Below are positions 62,733-64,000 of a stretch of DNA of 64,000 nt, piece by piece. The position numbers and the translations under genes are program-made. Position 1 is the stretch's first letter, and each line of letters begins with the position of its first letter. Origin of the DNA: Pseudemcibacter aquimaris (GTDB lineage: Bacteria; Pseudomonadota; Alphaproteobacteria; Sphingomonadales; Emcibacteraceae); assembly GCF_028869115.1 (NCBI RefSeq), contig NZ_CP079800.1:2108001-2172000 (forward strand). The letters run 5' to 3'. Under the pieces are notes generated by a model. The model saw only the letters and a list, made by a program, of their open reading frames with translations, was not told where the DNA came from and ran no database searches.

Positions 62733-63929
62733 ATGAGTGAAAAACAAAATAATATATCGCACGTATTGCCAACCTATTCCCGTATGAATGTAAAATTCGA
62801 GCGAGGATCAGGCGCGCATTTATATGATGAAAACGGTGATGATTATGTCGATTTTGGCAGTGGCATTGCTGTGAATTTGCTTGGTCATTGCCACCCGAAA
62901 ATGGTTAAGGCTTTAAAAGATCAATCTGAAAAGCTGTGGCATACATCCAACCTGTATATCATGTCGGGCCAGGAAAATCTGTCTGACAGATTAAGCAAAC
63001 TGACATTCGCGGATAAAATGTTCTTCACCAATTCCGGTGCAGAATCCGTTGAATGTGCGATTAAAATGGCGCGCCGTTATCATTACTGTACTGGCAACGT
63101 GAATAAAAATCGCATCATTACATTTGAGGGCAGCTTCCATGGCCGTACGCTGGCGACCATCGCCGCAGCCGGGTCAGCAAAGATGTTAGAAGGGTTTGGC
63201 CCTGACCTTGATGGTTTTGACAATGTGCCTTTCTATGACGATATGGCCGATGTTGAAAAGCATATTACAGATAACACTGCCGCAATCATGATTGAACCCG
63301 TTCAGGGCGAAGGCGGCATCAGAAACGTATCAGACGAAAATTTAAAAACACTGCGTAAACTGGCCGATGATAATGGCCTGCTTCTTATTTTTGATGAAGT
63401 ACAATGCGGTGTTGGCAGAACCGGTAAATTATTCGCCTATGAACATGCGGGTGTCACACCTGATATTATGGCCATTGCCAAGGGCATAGGCGGCGGTTTC
63501 CCGCTTGGTGCCTGCCTCGCGATAGAGGACGTGGCATGCCACATGACAAAAGGAACCCATGGGTCCACATATGGCGGCAACCCGCTTGCAACAGCAATGG
63601 GCAGTGCCGTTCTTGATATCATCGAAGAAGAAAAAATTCTTGATAATGTGAATGAAATGTCGGCTTACCTTTGCGATCATTTAGAAACGCTCCGACGACG
63701 ATATCCGGACATTATTGATTTGGTTCGCGGGCTTGGCCTTATGATTGGCGTAAAGCTTAAAATCGAACCACCGGTGCTCGTTAGTGCCGCACTTGAAAAT
63801 AAATTATTACTGGTGGGGGCGTCTGATAATACAGTTCGCATGTTACCGCCGCTGAATGTAACGAAAAAGGATATTGATCTTGCAATAGAACGTCTTGAAA
63901 AAAGCATCAAGCAAATCCAAAATTCATAA
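62733..63929 (+). CDS. argD: Acetylornithine/succinyldiaminopimelate aminotransferase ArgD
   Basis: A 398-residue class III PLP aminotransferase. Marks are FGSGIAVNLLGHCHP, TNSGAESVECAIKMAR, GSFHGRT, EPVQGEGGI, FDEVQCGVGRTG and the Schiff-base Lys in AIAKGIGGGFPLG. It makes acetylornithine in arginine synthesis and can serve in lysine synthesis. The ATG at 62733 is taken over a TTG at 62709; neither has a strong ribosome binding site. argF starts 18 bases after the stop, so this is the argDF operon. Confidence 0.93.
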   Translation: MSEKQNNISHVLPTYSRMNVKFERGSGAHLYDENGDDYVDFGSGIAVNLLGHCHPKMVKALKDQSEKLWHTSNLYIMSGQENLSDRLSKLTFADKMFFTNSGAESVECAIKMARRYHYCTGNVNKNRIITFEGSFHGRTLATIAAAGSAKMLEGFGPDLDGFDNVPFYDDMADVEKHITDNTAAIMIEPVQGEGGIRNVSDENLKTLRKLADDNGLLLIFDEVQCGVGRTGKLFAYEHAGVTPDIMAIAKGIGGGFPLGACLAIEDVACHMTKGTHGSTYGGNPLATAMGSAVLDIIEEEKILDNVNEMSAYLCDHLETLRRRYPDIIDLVRGLGLMIGVKLKIEPPVLVSAALENKLLLVGASDNTVRMLPPLNVTKKDIDLAIERLEKSIKQIQNS

Positions 63930-63947
63930 GATCAGACATAAAAACAA

Positions 63948-64000
63948 TGAGCAATCATAACTTACTAGAAAATCACAGACATTTTCTTGATATATCATCA
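63948..64000 (+). CDS. argF: Ornithine carbamoyltransferase ArgF, first 17 codons
   Basis: Only the start of the gene is in the window. The frame from ATG at 63948 reads MSNHNLLENHRHFLDISS, where RHFLDIS is the typical N-terminal segment of ArgF (RHFLDL). It is 18 bases after argD on the same strand. The call depends on this segment and the argD-argF order. Confidence 0.8.

Noticed and set aside
1-64000. CRISPR arrays, insertion sequences, prophage or integrative elements
   Set aside because: No regularly spaced repeats, transposase, integrase or phage structural genes were seen; tRNA-Pro has no attachment-site duplicate that I can detect nearby.

Overview
The window looks like chromosomal DNA from an alphaproteobacterium, probably marine or aquatic and fairly AT-rich for the class. 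The main evidence is a GcrA cell-cycle regulator (61153-61632, a family known from alphaproteobacteria) followed by an ABC-2 permease, argD and the start of argF. A PstA with a long N-terminal domain, a twin cold-shock-domain protein and a palindromic REP-like element of an alphaproteobacterial style (59224-59306) agree with this. I cannot name the genus. I see no phage, insertion sequence, CRISPR array or plasmid backbone.

Layout. 1-4317: end of an amidohydrolase/hydrolase pair, a histidine kinase with two periplasmic solute-binding domains, and a thiol peroxidase-like lipid-free secreted protein. 4397-12977: a candidate aromatic catabolic island with a TPP enzyme divergent from an IclR regulator, then an HpaB-type flavin monooxygenase, LigA and LigB extradiol dioxygenase subunits, a soluble reductive dehalogenase homologue, an MFS transporter and a small membrane protein. 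12984-19204: a minus-strand run with NagB-II-type deaminase, S10 carboxypeptidase, a GCS2-type carboxylate-amine ligase overlapping an aspartoacylase-like deacylase, and a beta-lactamase-fold hydrolase. 19267-22950: a TetR-controlled HlyD/ABC efflux operon with a near-perfect 30 bp operator.

23203-33796: a receiver-PAS-histidine kinase, a lipoprotein beta-lactamase-fold hydrolase, an AhpD-like protein, and then the phosphate-starvation block: an OprP/OprO-type porin, pstS, pstC, pstA, pstB and phoU. The porin and pstS each have an upstream Pho box with 11 bp periodicity. 33887-37867: five tandem paralogous secreted alpha/beta-hydrolase-like proteins. Only the first keeps a recognisable Ser/Asp/His set; the other four have lost it. 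37877-50853: amidase and mtnA, a glycosyltransferase, tRNA-Pro, DUF192, a double cold-shock protein, two sodium-coupled transporters, an IscU/SufU-like scaffold, MscS, and a LytS/LytTR two-component pair with a small NTF2-like secreted protein.

50937-61057: a PLP decarboxylase, a dienelactone hydrolase, and three gamma-glutamyltransferase paralogues on the minus strand with a TetR regulator. An AT-rich orphan gene sits between copies two and three, bracketed by two near-identical 43 bp terminator-like repeats. 61153-64000: gcrA, permease, argD, argF start.

The strongest candidates for something not yet described are the reductive dehalogenase/HpaB/LigAB cluster with its repeated CGGAAC motif, the tandem array of hydrolase pseudoenzymes after phoU, and the orphan gene inserted in the ggt cluster. 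All functional claims are from reading sequence motifs; no database search was run.
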